NCBI GenBank assembly: GCA_037389465.1
Contig: JAZARR010000197.1
Coordinates: forward strand, 8,581,501 to 8,645,500
Reading direction: 5' to 3'
Length of the DNA stretch: 64,000 nt
Source: Baylisascaris procyonis
Lineage: Eukaryota > Nematoda > Chromadorea > Rhabditida > Ascarididae
The notes under the pieces were generated by a model. The model was given only the letters and a program-made list of their open reading frames with translations. It was not told where the DNA came from and did not search any database. A program made the translations under genes and the position numbers. This document shows, one piece after another, positions 13,001-25,126 of this stretch; position 1 is the stretch's first letter, and every line of letters starts with the position of its first letter.

Positions 13001-16000
13001 GAAGAGTGCTCGTGTGTTCAGCTGCACAAGTTCATGCTGCAATTCACAAATAAAATCCACACTAATTCCAACCTTTCGGCTTACTTTAATAACATTTCTT
13101 CACCGACAATTCTATAATGAGTTCTTATGATCGCCGCGACCGTAATGACCTTCATTTTCTGTAACAAATTATTTTCCTCGCACCTCTGTCGATCTTACTG
13201 ATCTCCCCCATGTGGATCATTGTTTGCCTTAGCGGCCGTAGCCGAAACCGTAGCCATACCCACATGAGATAAAACAGTCTTAATCAGTTGCCAACAAGCA
13301 AAAGAAAGCAACATTTACCAAGTTTTGGATGCTCTGAAATAGGAGGTGGACATCTACCAGAGAGTACGTCTGCTATGTCGATTTCCTTGCCCTCGCTGAT
13401 AGCATGCATCTTCACAATGAACGCTTCGTTATTGCTGGCTACCGACACTGAAGGTAATTCCTCTTGGAAGCAAACAGACGAATTTGAGCCTTCATATTCG
13501 GCTGGCCAGTACTGTGTTTCACTGAGCAAAAAACGAACGGAATAAAAGTAGCGCAAAGCAAAGACCAAGTCTATGCAAATTAAAAAAAAACGGCTGGCCA
13601 TGAATACGGCCCAAATTGTGTAAAACTTATTCTAGTACTAGGATGCCACCTACAAGGAAAAACTCTTCACAGGAATCAACTGCTGAAATCTTTCCTTCTG
13701 AGTGTCAAGTCTTGCCATTGCATCTTTCATTTCTTATTTGCTGCGACAATATCAGTGCCTTAAAAATATTACGTATACCCCTCTCTTCGCTTCCTCTCAA
13801 AAGATTCACTTCCCGCTTCCCTTAGACAATCACCTCTGATAATTAGTATAATGTGATTTCCATTTCAGAAGTTTCTAAGCAAAATTTAAAGACGAAGGGG
13901 GTTCCAAGTTTTCAACGAAAACCAAGTTTGTTTCAAAATTTTTTAGAGCATAATCTATCGATATTTACTGATAAAACTGCTGTCGACTATACTGGGAAAG
14001 CACAAAAATCAACGCGTATAGATCGCTATGTAAGTGATGATAACGGAAAAGCACATACATAATTGTATTCCAACAGTTCTATCGATGACTGCTTCAGTGA
14101 ATCGACGTCTTGACAATACTGATGAGTCGACGCCCTGAATTTGAACGCAAATGGCCTGCGGGGGCACTTCCAAAAGCATCTGATCCTCGAGCCTGTATAT
14201 ATCGGAGACGGACACTTCTGCTATGTTCCCATAATCTACGAAAAACACCTGAAACACTTTCCGATGACACTGATGTATATTTGCAACCTCAAGCGACCGA
14301 TTCGACAGTACGAACACTGCAAACATAATCACCAACTTTGCCTTAAAAACGCTAGTACACATGGATACGCTTGCGGATGATCGTCAGTGAATACAAGCGA
14401 GCGTGTGAGGCCATGTCTGGGTAACACGTTACATGTCCATCTCAGCACCCTCACGTGAATGAAACGCCTTGCCAAAACTGTTCTTCATCATGATTCGGCA
14501 TATAGACCAACCAAACTAGGCTCACCCCCTAGCGAAAGTTTGGAAGACTGCAACAAAATCCAAAAAAAAACAACAAAAAAACAATAAATAAATAAAAACC
14601 AACAAACAAAACAAAACAAACAATCAGTACATTCCTAGAAAACTCTACACTTGCGCTGCGATATCTGCAGGTCGCATGATTTGCCTTTTCTAAATATCCT
14701 CGAGTATAATCGAAACGCTTCACTCTTAGCTTCTTTGCAGCAATGCATACAATCTCAACGCTTTACCTTTGCAGTCCCCGAATAACTTAGCTCTATAATT
14801 TACATGTCACAATAAAAGCTCAATTATTTCTCTACACAAATGTCATTACCAATTCGCATTCCACATTCACTTCGGATTCTTGTGACGAAGAAAATTCTGA
14901 CCTCAAATTATAGTAAAGTACAAGAATAAATAAATGCATAACAGATACATACCCTCACTTGAAGCATATTAATCTTCGAGACGACACTCGCCCGGTATAA
15001 ACGACCATCGTCGGCAAATCTAAACAAAAAACATCGATATATGACAGCAAGAAATTACCAATAATCAACTGCAAAAACTCTCATTGGTCATATCAATCCA
15101 TAAATATAAGACAAAAATTAGAATTCATTGCTGTATTTCTACTCTTTGCCTCAGTGTCCCTTCAAAGCACCAAACTCAACTCACCTTGCCAATATAATCG
15201 TTCCACTCTCCGCGTTACTTATCGGACCCAACGCTTTCCTCGCTTCCAAGTAGGAAATATGTGCCATCATATCTATTATCATCGGTCCATTTCCTTCAAG
15301 TTGCACAAAATAACGCGATACATCTGCAAAGTTTTTGCTTATGATATACAATAAGCTTTAAAGGTTATTCCACCTGTTTGCGGTCAAGTGATATGATTCA
15401 ATCCAAGATTGCATAAACCATTTCCAATTTGGCAGCAATAAAATTTCATCTTGGCGGATTACGAATAAAATTTCATCAAATTGTCCAATGAAAATCACCC
15501 GAAAGCAAGAGAAAACCTACTTTGCACTTGTGCAATTCGAACCATAATAAATTCTTCCTTTTCGGCAGGTAGCAGAAGTGCCGGTAGATTCGAGGTTTGA
15601 ATCCGTGTAGCTAATGCCCTGCGGGATGGCTCTATGTTTAGGCCATTATCATCGATATCGAATGAAACGCCTTCTGTAAAGAGTGCTCCTGACTCCATCC
15701 CGAACAAGTCATTTGATCAACAATATGTCATACTGATCGAAATTTCACAGCAACCACAATAAACAAGGAAAAAGGAGTATCTGGCTAGGAAGCACCTGAT
15801 CTACTCTGCCTCGCAACTATCACTAAAACCATTCCGATAAGCATCAAATTTTTAAGGTTTATTTGTACCTTGATGCATTTATAGTTCGTCATGATTGGCA
15901 AACAAACGATTGCTTGGTTGAAAGATTTTCCAACGACCTATACGACTCGTACATTCCATACAAAGCAAAACAGACAGAATGGATAATGACGGTGGTTTAT

Positions 16001-16556
16001 GAAGAATACTTTTTATGCTACGAACGAAATGGCAGTTTAAAAGAATCTAACAATTATGAGATTGTCGTACATTTTATCACAGATCGTACAGCCGACTCTC
16101 TTGAGTAACTCCTTTCGCCGATCGCCGCTACCCTCCCATTTGCTTGCCTAATTCTCCAATATTATTTTTTGGGAAATTAAACTTGAAATGAGCTTTGAAA
16201 TGAAATTTCAATAAACTAGGAATGAAAAAAAGAAACTAACTTGAAATGAAAAAGATTTGAGGAAATCTGAGGTAACACAAAATAAAATCCTTTAAAATAA
16301 CATCCTTCTAATATTGCCTGATGCAGATTACTATACGCAAGAGCAACCTAGAAAATTAGTCACTACAGAAGACGTACAACCACAAGAAATTTTTAAAAAA
16401 TTAAAAAAAAAACTTACTAAGAATAGCTCGGTAGAAGAAACCCTTTTGGACATAACCGCTGACAGTGGATCGTGCCACAACACTGTCTGAATTTCTTTCC
16501 ACATCTCGCCCTTGCCTCTTTCGCATATCCATACGACCTCTTCCACCGATACTCAT
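164..16556 (-). CDS. Multi-Tudor protein with GFG-rich region and two CCHC zinc knuckles (3' end outside window)
   Basis: Likely germ-granule (small-RNA) protein; Tudor domains of this class bind methylated arginines. Exons, 5' to 3' on the minus strand: 16556-16418, 15688-15521, 15323-15185, 15019-14959, 14248-14059, 13521-13319, 12781-12731, 11919-11817, 11458-11303, 10892-10800, 10424-10296, 10156-10061, 9538-9158, 8432-8358, 7853-7780, 7116-7036, 2955-2827, 2665-2638, 2469-2336, 1461-1351, 1042-852, 312-164. That gives about 960 residues so far. Exons 2-5 encode Tudor 1, 8-14 the GFG/Arg-rich linker with knuckles, and 21-22 Tudor 2. The start MSIGGRGRMDMRKRQ follows an AG acceptor by two bases. 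Phases agree from exon 1 to 5 and from exon 9 to 22. They disagree at the exon 5/6 and 7/8 joints, so small exons are missing or misplaced there, and a split into two genes cannot be excluded. No DEAD-box helicase is seen; it could lie beyond the edge. Confidence 0.72.
3128..6487. repeat. GC-rich minisatellite with mixed 48-bp and 68-bp units
   Basis: About 3.36 kb of tandem units, far richer in G and C than the surroundings. The 48-bp unit begins GCCGACGGTGTAGAGTATTG and runs through ACGATCCGTCCGGAGTTGGA. The 68-bp unit has an extra 20 bases built around GCCGATCCGGAGTTGAAGC. Short units dominate both edges and long ones the centre. The array lies in the 4.1-kb intron between exons 7116-7036 and 2955-2827 of the Tudor gene. 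The minus strand is nearly free of stop codons in all three frames, giving open stretches of 514 to 948 codons. I read these as a by-product of the unit sequence, not as a gene. Confidence 0.95.
6488..7035. other. Intronic flank of the minisatellite
   Basis: No exon found. Around 6520-6660 there are loosely repeated phrases such as GAATGGAGAATC and GAATGGGGAATCG, which may be decayed copies of an older repeat beside the array. Confidence 0.4.
8358..11919 (-). other. GFG/Arg-rich linker with two CCHC zinc knuckles
   Basis: Seven exons encode a Gly, Phe, Arg, Ser and Asp-rich chain with recurrent GFG motifs (GDAGFGKFGRSSF, RGFGSKFGWR, ERGFGSSRSDEE, RRFGSSGFG, MDRGFGRFNS). Exon 10156-10061 has the knuckle CFNCHGFGHLARDC and exon 9538-9158 has CYKCHVVGHIARDC; both are exact C-x2-C-x4-H-x4-C. 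In nematodes this combination is known from the N-terminal half of GLH (Vasa-type) germline helicases, where the repeats anchor P granules. Finding it next to Tudor domains without a helicase is unusual. Confidence 0.8.
14059..15688 (-). other. Tudor domain 1 (extended Tudor) of the multi-Tudor gene
   Basis: Four exons join in phase. Visible landmarks are EEFIMVRIAQVQ, YFVQLEGNGPM, ADDGRLYRASVV and VFFVDYGNIAEVSVSD, then LEVPPQAICVQI. This is the full extended Tudor order, a staphylococcal-nuclease-like strand pair followed by the Tudor barrel. The usual aromatic residue before YRA is Leu here, so the cage may be weaker than in Tudor 2. The donor assigned to the last exon (14059) is uncertain because the phase to the next exon does not match. 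Confidence 0.85.
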
Positions 16557-16570
16557 TCCTAAAAATAACA
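16557..16570 (-). promoter_or_regulatory. Splice acceptor just upstream of the Tudor-gene start (possible spliced-leader site)
   Basis: On the minus strand TTATTTTTAG is followed by only two bases and then ATG. This matches nematode trans-splice acceptors, although a cis intron in the 5' UTR would look the same. Confidence 0.45.
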
Positions 16571-19500
16571 CCATAATGTATTCGCATTAAATCTGAAATT
16601 GTCAATGAAAAAAGATTTTAATATTTTTCATCTCTTCCTGATTTTCTATAAGTCTTGTAAGTGTTTCGCTCATAGAAATTGATGAAAAACTTTGGTACAA
16701 CCTAATGAATACGAAATTATGTTACCGTAACATACCGTACTTAGACAAATATTTACGACAGCAAGTTGCCGGTCTTAATTCCATATTCTCCATCCTTCAA
16801 AAGTACATTCAATAATGATCTTTCACCCTCCTTTCCATATCACCTGTTATCAATGTTGGTGGAAGATAAAGGATCACTGATAAAACTCTGATAGGTAAAA
16901 CGCTGTCTAATTTGCAAAGCAAAACATTACTGTGAGCTTAAATTTTGCTAACCAGGAGGTACATTGATTGAAATATAAACGGATATGAGGGAGTGGTTCT
17001 TTTATACTGAATTTATCCATTTTTATTTTATTTCGCTGAATCTTGTAAAATTGAATTAAAATAAATAAATTCAGATTTTTTTACCTGAGCTCCTATTTTA
17101 CTTCACCTAGGTCTTAGACTCCATTCACCGCCACCAACCCACCTCTTCCAAAAGCTGAACAAATCGTACGTGCTATGGCTGACTATAAAATATAAAAGCT
17201 GTAAAGCTATCGTTATATTTAACGCTGAAAACGAGAAATTCTACGCAGAAGTTATCACTGAGTGATGAACAATGAAACACTAACCACAAATCCTGCAAAA
17301 AGAAATTTTTTTTTCATCAGCCAAATATTAGGCAAACAAATCACCAAATCAATAACCCTTGCAAAAACATTCACGAGAACATATTGTTCCAAATAATTAT
17401 CAAACTTCAAGGTCATCCGGCCACGTTGAAGTTTAAAGGTCACCACCATCCAATTCCAAGGTTTTACTGAGCGATCCGAAGGATTTGCAAATCATAAGAC
17501 TTTGCACTAATATGACAGCTATGTCATCGCTGAGATAAATCCACAAAAATGCGTCAATAAACAAAAGAGAAGCTGACTTTTAATTTCTCGACGAGCAGCG
17601 GTAAGGAACGACGCCTAGAACTCCAATAGAGACGAATTGACAGACGACTCGCAATGCGACAATCACTTTCCCGACCGACCGCTCAGCTGCAACTTCAAAC
17701 ATCAAATGATTATCAGAAACGCTTAACAACTCTTATTTATAGCGAATTGAATCGATAAGCGTGAGAATTTCAACGTATATGTATGTGCGCGCAAATTTAA
17801 AATTCATTGATAAACGGAATTTCAAAACTTGGAAAAAAAACGTTGAATTCTGGAAAAATTTTACAAATGAAATAAAGCGCGAAAATTTCAGATAGAAAGG
17901 ATGGTGAAACAGATCAACTGCTAATCAATAATCGATTTTTATATTGATCATCTTATCAAGAAATCGATAATTTCGAAACAATTCTTTCGAACGATACCGA
18001 TAAAATGCTCACGCGAAAATTTGATCTTACAAAGGGAAAACGTATAAATAGACTCATGTAGTGTTTTCTCGCCAAGTGATCCCATAAAATGCGATTATGG
18101 TTGGATCACTAATGGTAGAGCAATGTTTAGATCAAAGCAGATTTATGCCAAGTAGTGATATTTTTAGTCGACTAATGATCGAAATTTCTTTGAGTCACTA
18201 ATCGATTCACTCCATCCAGAAGGATTACCCGACGGCGCGGGTAAACAAATGGGCAAATATTTCATAATTCAATATTGACATCATTTCAGCGCCTATTTGG
18301 AGCGATACGATCACAAAAATTTTAGTCTAAATCGATAGAAAATATTTTGAGTCCATCTTAATGAACTTCTGAAAATCAGTTAACAAACTGCGACCATATT
18401 TTACCCATGTCTACCATTTTAAGAAGGCGATAAAGAATTAAAATGACCAACCGGTGCGAAAAATAATAGAGAAAAAACGGATCCGAATCTTATAAAAAAA
18501 TAATGCAATGATCTAATTCAGCGTTTGTCTATTTCAACCTATATATGTATATAGATCAAAAGAAATAAAATTGCTATTGACTATACTCAAATATACTCAT
18601 TGAATTCAATTCTCAAAAATTATTTCAATTCCCTAGCCCCTTTAACTCTTAATCTCATCTATTCCCCTTCCTTCTTTCATCCCTCTCTCCCCCCTCTCTC
18701 GCCCATTCCAGAGTCGATGAATCCAGAAAATAGATGCTAATCCTTGTCGCTGCAAAATGTAAGCAATAAAATTTCACCAAAAAATTCAAAAAACGCCTCC
18801 TTCCAAATGCGTATATAAGTCGTCGCAGATTCAACAACAACACCCGGCAATACATATATAAAAATATTTAAAAAAAAAATAAAACCTGATCTACATATAA
18901 AATCTGACCTCATGCCTTTCCTAAAGGGCAGGAAACACTTCGTTCAAAGAAGATCAGCTGGAAAATTCCCACTTCCGTCGCTTCAGATGATTTCGTCATT
19001 GCAGAATAAAAATTTTTGGCATTAATTCAATTTTTTTGAAAATTTCGTCGCGGGACCTCATAAAATCCGCCACCTTCAAACTTCCGTATTTGTTAAGTTC
19101 AACGGTAACATTTGCATAATAAAACAGATTGCAGGATGATAAATAAGGACCTGAAATAGAAATTTAGGTGGAACTGAAATTAAATACAGGCCATAACTTC
19201 TGCAATATTTTAAGGATATTTTAAGTAGAGAACTTCACCAATAGATTCATTAATTCAAAATAAATTATTATCTTTTTATTAGTAATAAATATAATTGAAT
19301 TTATGCAAAAATTTTTCAATTTTTACTAAGTTCATATGATTTCGACACGAAAAATACGAAAGTTTGAATTGGTGCAGTGTGACTCCGGAGTCGGAATCTT
19401 CTATAAAATCATTTATTTAGCTCAAGTTTGATTTGTTTAATTTAATTCGTTTAATTTGAATTGTTTATGCAAATAAATTTCTAGAAGAGTCGAATTTCCG

Positions 19501-20103
19501 ATGTTAGCTATCGTTGGTTCGATGCGATTTAATAACAGCTGTTGGTTTGGTGGAAAATCTTTTTTATCCATCATGCGACACAATGGATAATTTTATAAAA
19601 ATTATTATTATTTATTATTTAAAAGACTACCGCATCAATGCTAAATATTACCACGGCGAATTTTTTTTGATTTGAAAGATTTTGTGATGTGATATCGTTT
19701 TTGCCATTCTCGCCATCGAATCGATCACTATCTCACATTGCCAACGAATAATTAAATATGCTCATTAGTGTATTCATATTTCAATGGAATCGTTGGCGTC
19801 TATAAACTTACAAAAGGTTAGTTTCTTATCAACTTAGGTGATTGTGAAGTATATAAAAATTTTTAGGCATATTTACCAACTTTAAAATACATAAAAATTC
19901 TAAAGCATATTTAAATGCCCTTTGGCATTTTTTCTATTATTGAATCATCGAAGGACTTTGTATGTCCTCTCATTCTGAAATATAAATTATAACTGTTTAT
20001 ATTCATAGGTCACGCTTTATTTGTTCACCACTTGAAACTATAAGACATATTGATACGTACATGCATATACATACGCAGAAATAGAGTGCTACTATAGTGT
20101 GCT

Positions 20104-20275
20104 TTGCAAGTGCAATCTTGCAGCTGCAATTGTGCAAGTGCAGTCGTGCAAGTGCAATTGTGCAAGTGCAATTGTGCAAGTGCAATTGTGCAAGTGCAAT
20201 TGTGCAAGTGCAATTGTGCAAGTGCAATCATGCAAGTGCAATCGTGCAATTGCAGTTCTGCAAGTGCAGTTGTAT
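20104..20275. repeat. 14-bp tandem repeat (TGCAAGTGCAATTG)n
   Basis: About 12 copies; the phase is exact at 20161, 20175, 20189, 20203 and 20217, with mild divergence at both ends. Frames through it give Cys/Lys/Ser or Leu/His/Asn/Cys-rich repeats, which are artefacts. Confidence 0.95.
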
Positions 20276-20499
20276 AAAAGCATAGACAACGAACATATAA
20301 TATGCAAATATTTCGAAAAGGTGACAATTTAAGATTCTCTTATCACCTATATAAGTGTTTTAAATTTTGAATTTATTTAACACCTATTTCACATGCATAT
20401 CAATTGCATTAAAAAAAAGACACCTATCCATTTCATTTATGACAATTCGCCCTACACTACCTATTGTGATCCTATTCTATCAAGAGACATGTATTCGTA

Positions 20500-20529
20500 A
20501 TGAATGCTGTGTTCATTGAAATAAATGAA

Positions 20530-20572
<43 letters not shown>

Positions 20573-20577
20573 ATAGA
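20500..20577 (+). mobile_element. Retroposon-like 3' tail ending in (AAAT)n
   Basis: The segment TGAATGCTGTGTTCATTGAA followed by ATAAATGAATAAATAAAT recurs almost exactly in opposite orientation at 36829-36855, also joined to an (AAAT)n run. A shared unique sequence joined to a tetranucleotide tail is typical of a non-LTR retroposon 3' end. The body of the element is not recognisable here. Confidence 0.5.
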
Positions 20578-21510
20578 TCCTATTCTTGAATATGGTTGTT
20601 CGGTTTTGTCGTCTTTTTTTGGAACCAGAAATAGAGATATTCGAAAATGCGCAAATCGCTTCCACGAGAAAAGCTTCCTGAAAATTTTATTCGGATCCAC
20701 AGAGAATTATGAAACTAATCTATGCTATTTCCGGTCTAAAATCGCTTAAATATCGTCGCTTCGAATCACACCTAATATTGTGTTTAAAAATTATTAATGA
20801 ATACTCGGTTACTGCATTTGATTTGATGTTCTCTTATATCAATATAGCTGTCACAAGCTCATAGCTGTCAATTATTTTCATAAATCTCAATTTTGTTCAC
20901 TAATCTTCGAAGATATTTAAACATTGGGGAAAATCTATAAATTTAGGCTTTTAATTGTTGTCAAATTTCCGATTATTATAATTGCATGCTTCATTTCTTT
21001 TATTTAATTTTATATTTCATCCATTTTTTTAAAAAATTTTATTTGTAAAATTTTATAATAAATTTTAATTTTTTTTCCAATAAACAAATTTTTTTCAAGC
21101 AAAAAAATTTTCAGTAAAACAAATTTATAACAAGTTTTTTTTGATGAAATAAAATATTTTAAAATTTAAGAAAAAAATTTCAACAATAAAATATCATAGT
21201 AAACCGGAAAGAATATTTCTTTAATTTCATTTAATTTTTTTCTTTGAATTCTCTCACTCAAAAGATATTGATCGAAGCAATTAAGTTTTACTAATTACTT
21301 TCGTCGATCATTTCAAGTAAATTCAATTAATTCTCCTCAACATATTGCAGTGCAAATTAAATATGCTGAATGCGAAACTCTAAGAATCGTTTTCACACTC
21401 TCAATCCATTACATAAATTTTATTTCCAGGTTCAACGAACATTTCCTCAATAATGATCTAATTATCTCTATTTGAAATTCACCTCATTCAGTTATATTAA
21501 AAAGAAATTT

Positions 21511-21699
21511 AATTTGAATATGAATACAAAAATTTATATATATTTGAATATGAATACAAAAATTTACATATATTTGAAAATGAATACAAAAATTTGCTTA
21601 CATTTGAAAATGAAAACAAAAATTTACATATACTTGAATATGAATAAAGAAATTTACATAAATCTGAAAATACAAAAATTAACATATATTTGAATATTT
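21511..21699. repeat. 30-bp AT-rich tandem repeat, six copies
   Basis: TTGAATATGAATACAAAAAT followed by TTATATATAT repeats with a 30-bp period (21513, 21543, 21573, 21603, 21633, 21663). Divergence increases to the right. It yields a short open frame of no significance. Confidence 0.9.
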
Positions 21700-24528
21700 A
21701 AATTATTTAAATGTTTTAAGTGCTTAAAAAGGTTTTTTTAATATTTTATATAAAGTTTTTTAAATATCTAAAGTTTGTTGAATATTTTATCAATAAGCTA
21801 TCGCTTTCACGATTTTGTTTACATTTTTATCAACGTTTTATTCGATCATGATGAATTGAACATTAAATTAATATCAATTCATTTATATCAACGCAATTAT
21901 ACTATCCTTATTTTACATTACTATAGATATATTGAATAATTGAATATCATCTAAAGGTTTTCTTTACTTATAAAAATATATAGCATTCATTAGAAATTTA
22001 CATATACTTAAATATAAATTATTTGAATATAAATTACTATATATTTCATATATTTTTTTTAAATAATAAATTATTAAAAAAATATTAGAATATTCTTTAT
22101 TCACATTATCTTTCATAAAGTTTCTCGTCGCCTATACTAACCAAATCAAATTCTCCCTTAAAATACTCAAGTTCGAATCACTCAAATACCGCGGACTCAA
22201 TTTTAATTTAATTTTTTGATCACAGAATTTTGTAGGTGGCTTCCCGGGAATTTTTCTTCCCATGGAAATTTTAATTTTAATTTTTCCTTATTTTTCAATT
22301 TTTTTTCAATGGGAAATTCTATTCTCATAAAAAAAAATTCTGTTCCATTCCCATAGATTCTATCTTTGCAGTCGATATTGGGCACTATACTAAAATATTT
22401 TGCATAATTCAAGGCATTTGCTTTTTTTCAGCGGATCAGAATTTCATTCAGCGAACCGACCGGTCTCATAAATTGTCGAAAGAAATAATAAAATATTCGC
22501 CACAATGTATTCATATCCTATTTGCTTGAATCGGTGAAAAAAATATTTGATGATTTCCTAATCGATTGATATAAAAGCAAATATTAAATCAGCTTGAATA
22601 TTAAATAGTTTTTTTTTGAGTAAATTTATATAAATTATAAAATTTTTTAAAGTTGATGCATTACGTAAGGAAGAACCCGCAAGCTAATGTGTATTTTTAT
22701 ATGAATAAATCTAGAAGGATTTTGAATTTTTGAAGATTTAATTAATTTATTAATTTATTAATTTATTTATTTTTTGAAAATTGAATGCAGTTGGATTTTA
22801 TCAATTCAAAATAATCCTCCACCGCTTCCAGTCCATTCTTCCCATCTCCATTCCTCTTTTCTCCCTCCTCTCTGTCCTCTTCCTCTTGTTCCTCAGTGTT
22901 TTTGAGTCTGATCATATGACTAAAATTATTGCCGGAAGTAAAGTAACCTTTATGATGGTTTAAAAAAAAATTTTTTTTTTTGATGTATAAAACATGAAAT
23001 ACAGAAATCTAATAGATTCTTAACATCATTAATTTACTTCACTATTAAATGTCATTAACGATGAAATACTTAACGATGAATAACGCCCATTACAGTTATG
23101 CACTATACGTTTCATTCATCTCGATTGCTCATTTCTAAATCGCTTTTGATCTACTAAGTCATTATGGCTCTTTTTTTAGTATTTATCATAGCTCTACTAG
23201 GGAATAACTCCAATAGTGACTTATGAATTTCATGAATTTTCGGTAAAGGTGTGTAGATCAGGGGGTGTTGGGTTGGGAAATAGGAGGGCGAGAAGGGGGA
23301 AGGAAAGGAAGAGGAGAGTAAGAAAAAGGAAGAAAGCTTTTAGAAAACGATAATCTACCGTAGATAAAAATGGCCAACTAGTAAATTTACATTCAATCTG
23401 AATGAAATTTCGCCCACAATTTGTAGATCAAGCGAGTTCATTTCGAGAAATTTTGCATTGGATGATGAAGTCGATTGATCAAACAATAGCTTGGTAGAGA
23501 AATTTCAAAGCTATATTTATTTAGTTTTTTATAAAATTTCAAAAATAGTCTCGTTTATTTGCTATTTAATTTTTCAAAGCCTTTAGAGTCTTTTTCAAAT
23601 AGAAGCTTTTATAGAGTCAACTCCAGATGATCGCCTTTTCCGCTCTCGGTATTACTTGGCTCGAAAAATTTCAATTTCTCAACAAATCGAAATTAAAAAA
23701 AAAAAGTTTTTCTCTAAATTCCAACTTTATTCAACTTGAAATAGGTGAAAAACTTTCAGAATTAATCAAAAAAAAATGCTGAAAAACTTTCAGAAATAAT
23801 CAAAAAAAAGGTATTTTTTAAAATTTCGATCGCCAGTTATTCAGTTCAAGCACACTATTACTAACGATTTTTCTTAGCCGATTAGAAATATTTTTGAGAA
23901 ATTGCACTGAAACGATTTTATAGGTGACATTTCGGCCTGACGGACGATCAAAAAAAAATTTCTATTTATGAAATCATTTAATTGATTTTAATGAAAATAA
24001 TGAAAGTTTTACTGAGATTCCTTAGCAATTATGAAAATTTTCATCGTTAAAAATTCCTAATTCTAAATTTAGTTGAGATTTATGCCAATTAGCATCGATT
24101 CTCTTAAATATCGGCCGAAATTTATATTTTATAATATTAAATATATAATCCCTTTCTATTATTCTCATTGAGATTCCATCTATAAATGTTAGAGTAAATG
24201 AAGAAAAAAAGCGAAATTAATCTTTACTAATGATTGAATTCTGTTGTAGATTTATTGTCTATAATAATAAAAATGCGTCATTAAATATTACTTAATGAGA
24301 TATTTATCGTCAGATGAGGGATGATGAATAAAATTTCTAAGGTTACGGCAATTATTAGATTATGAGTGAATAAATATGGAATACTACAAATTGAATTATA
24401 ATATGGTCGTTTTTGATTCAAAAGTCTTTAACAAAGGGAAAACTTTGATTAGATTACAGCTGAGTTGAACCAGTCGTGTATTACTTTGGTTTCTTTCATT
24501 AACTTCATATCGCTACAATATAGCGCAA

Positions 24529-24530
<2 letters not shown>

Positions 24531-24584
<54 letters not shown>

Positions 24585-24640
24585 TATATTTATATTTATA
24601 TTTATATTTATATTTATATTTATATTTATATTTATATCAC
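24531..24640. repeat. (TA)n followed by (TTTATA)n
   Basis: A dinucleotide run of about 45 bp grades into a hexanucleotide run of about 60 bp. Confidence 0.95.
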
Positions 24641-24930
24641 TCTTAAATTTTAAAAAAAAAAATTAAAATAGTTCGATTACAATGAACGGCATAGTTATCG
24701 TATAAAAATGTAATCAATAACTGAAATGAATTTAATTCCCTCAAATATGGACGATCAAATATCCCTTCGAGATTAAAGTTTTACAATTAATAGATCTATA
24801 AATTCCATACGGAAATTATTTTAAAATATTTCCCATTGAAATATATCTTCTAAGTTGTTACAGTATTTTCTATTATGCTATACGTGCGTTATAGGTATCA
24901 TAAATCTTTCATCTGCTCAATCAAAAGCCG

Positions 24931-25037
24931 AAGAGAGAGAGAGAGGGAGAAAAGGAGGGAGAGGGAGAAAGATAGAAACTAATAAAGAAAAAGAGAGAAA
25001 GAATGAGAGAGAAACGAGAAGAAGAGGAATGGAGAGC
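24931..25037. repeat. Polypurine (GA-rich) tract
   Basis: About 100 bases of almost pure purine (GAGAGAGAGGGAGAAAAGGA and similar) lie about 90 bp upstream of the Srx-like start codon. It may be a simple repeat or a GA-type promoter element; nothing in the sequence decides. Confidence 0.6.
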
Positions 25038-25126
25038 TAAAAAAAAAAAATAAAAATAAAATTTGAATAGTTATTATAGTTTGTGGCGATTCTCAGCAAA
25101 CGGCCATATTCATTGTTGTATTAGCA

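Larger units (their letters stand above)
16571..25126. other. Intergenic region between the Tudor gene and the Srx-like gene
   Basis: I found no convincing exon on either strand in these 8.5 kb. The stretch is AT-rich and holds the tandem arrays and the retroposon-like tail listed separately (20.1, 20.5, 21.5, 24.5 and 24.9 kb). The two genes are divergently transcribed, so promoters for both should lie here, but I see no decisive motif. Short open frames are scattered, contain no domain, and mostly coincide with low-complexity sequence. Confidence 0.5.

Noticed and set aside
13230..13310. Minus-strand reading that ends in a GYGYGFGYGR peptide, as a possible C-terminus of a shorter Tudor gene
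   Set aside because: It needs a 43-base intron with a poor acceptor. The next conserved exon (12781-12731) joins in phase without it. It remains a minor alternative.
20003..20332. Cys-rich peptides on both strands, which could suggest a small secreted cysteine-rich protein
   Set aside because: They are frame translations of the 14-bp repeat, with no signal peptide or splice context.
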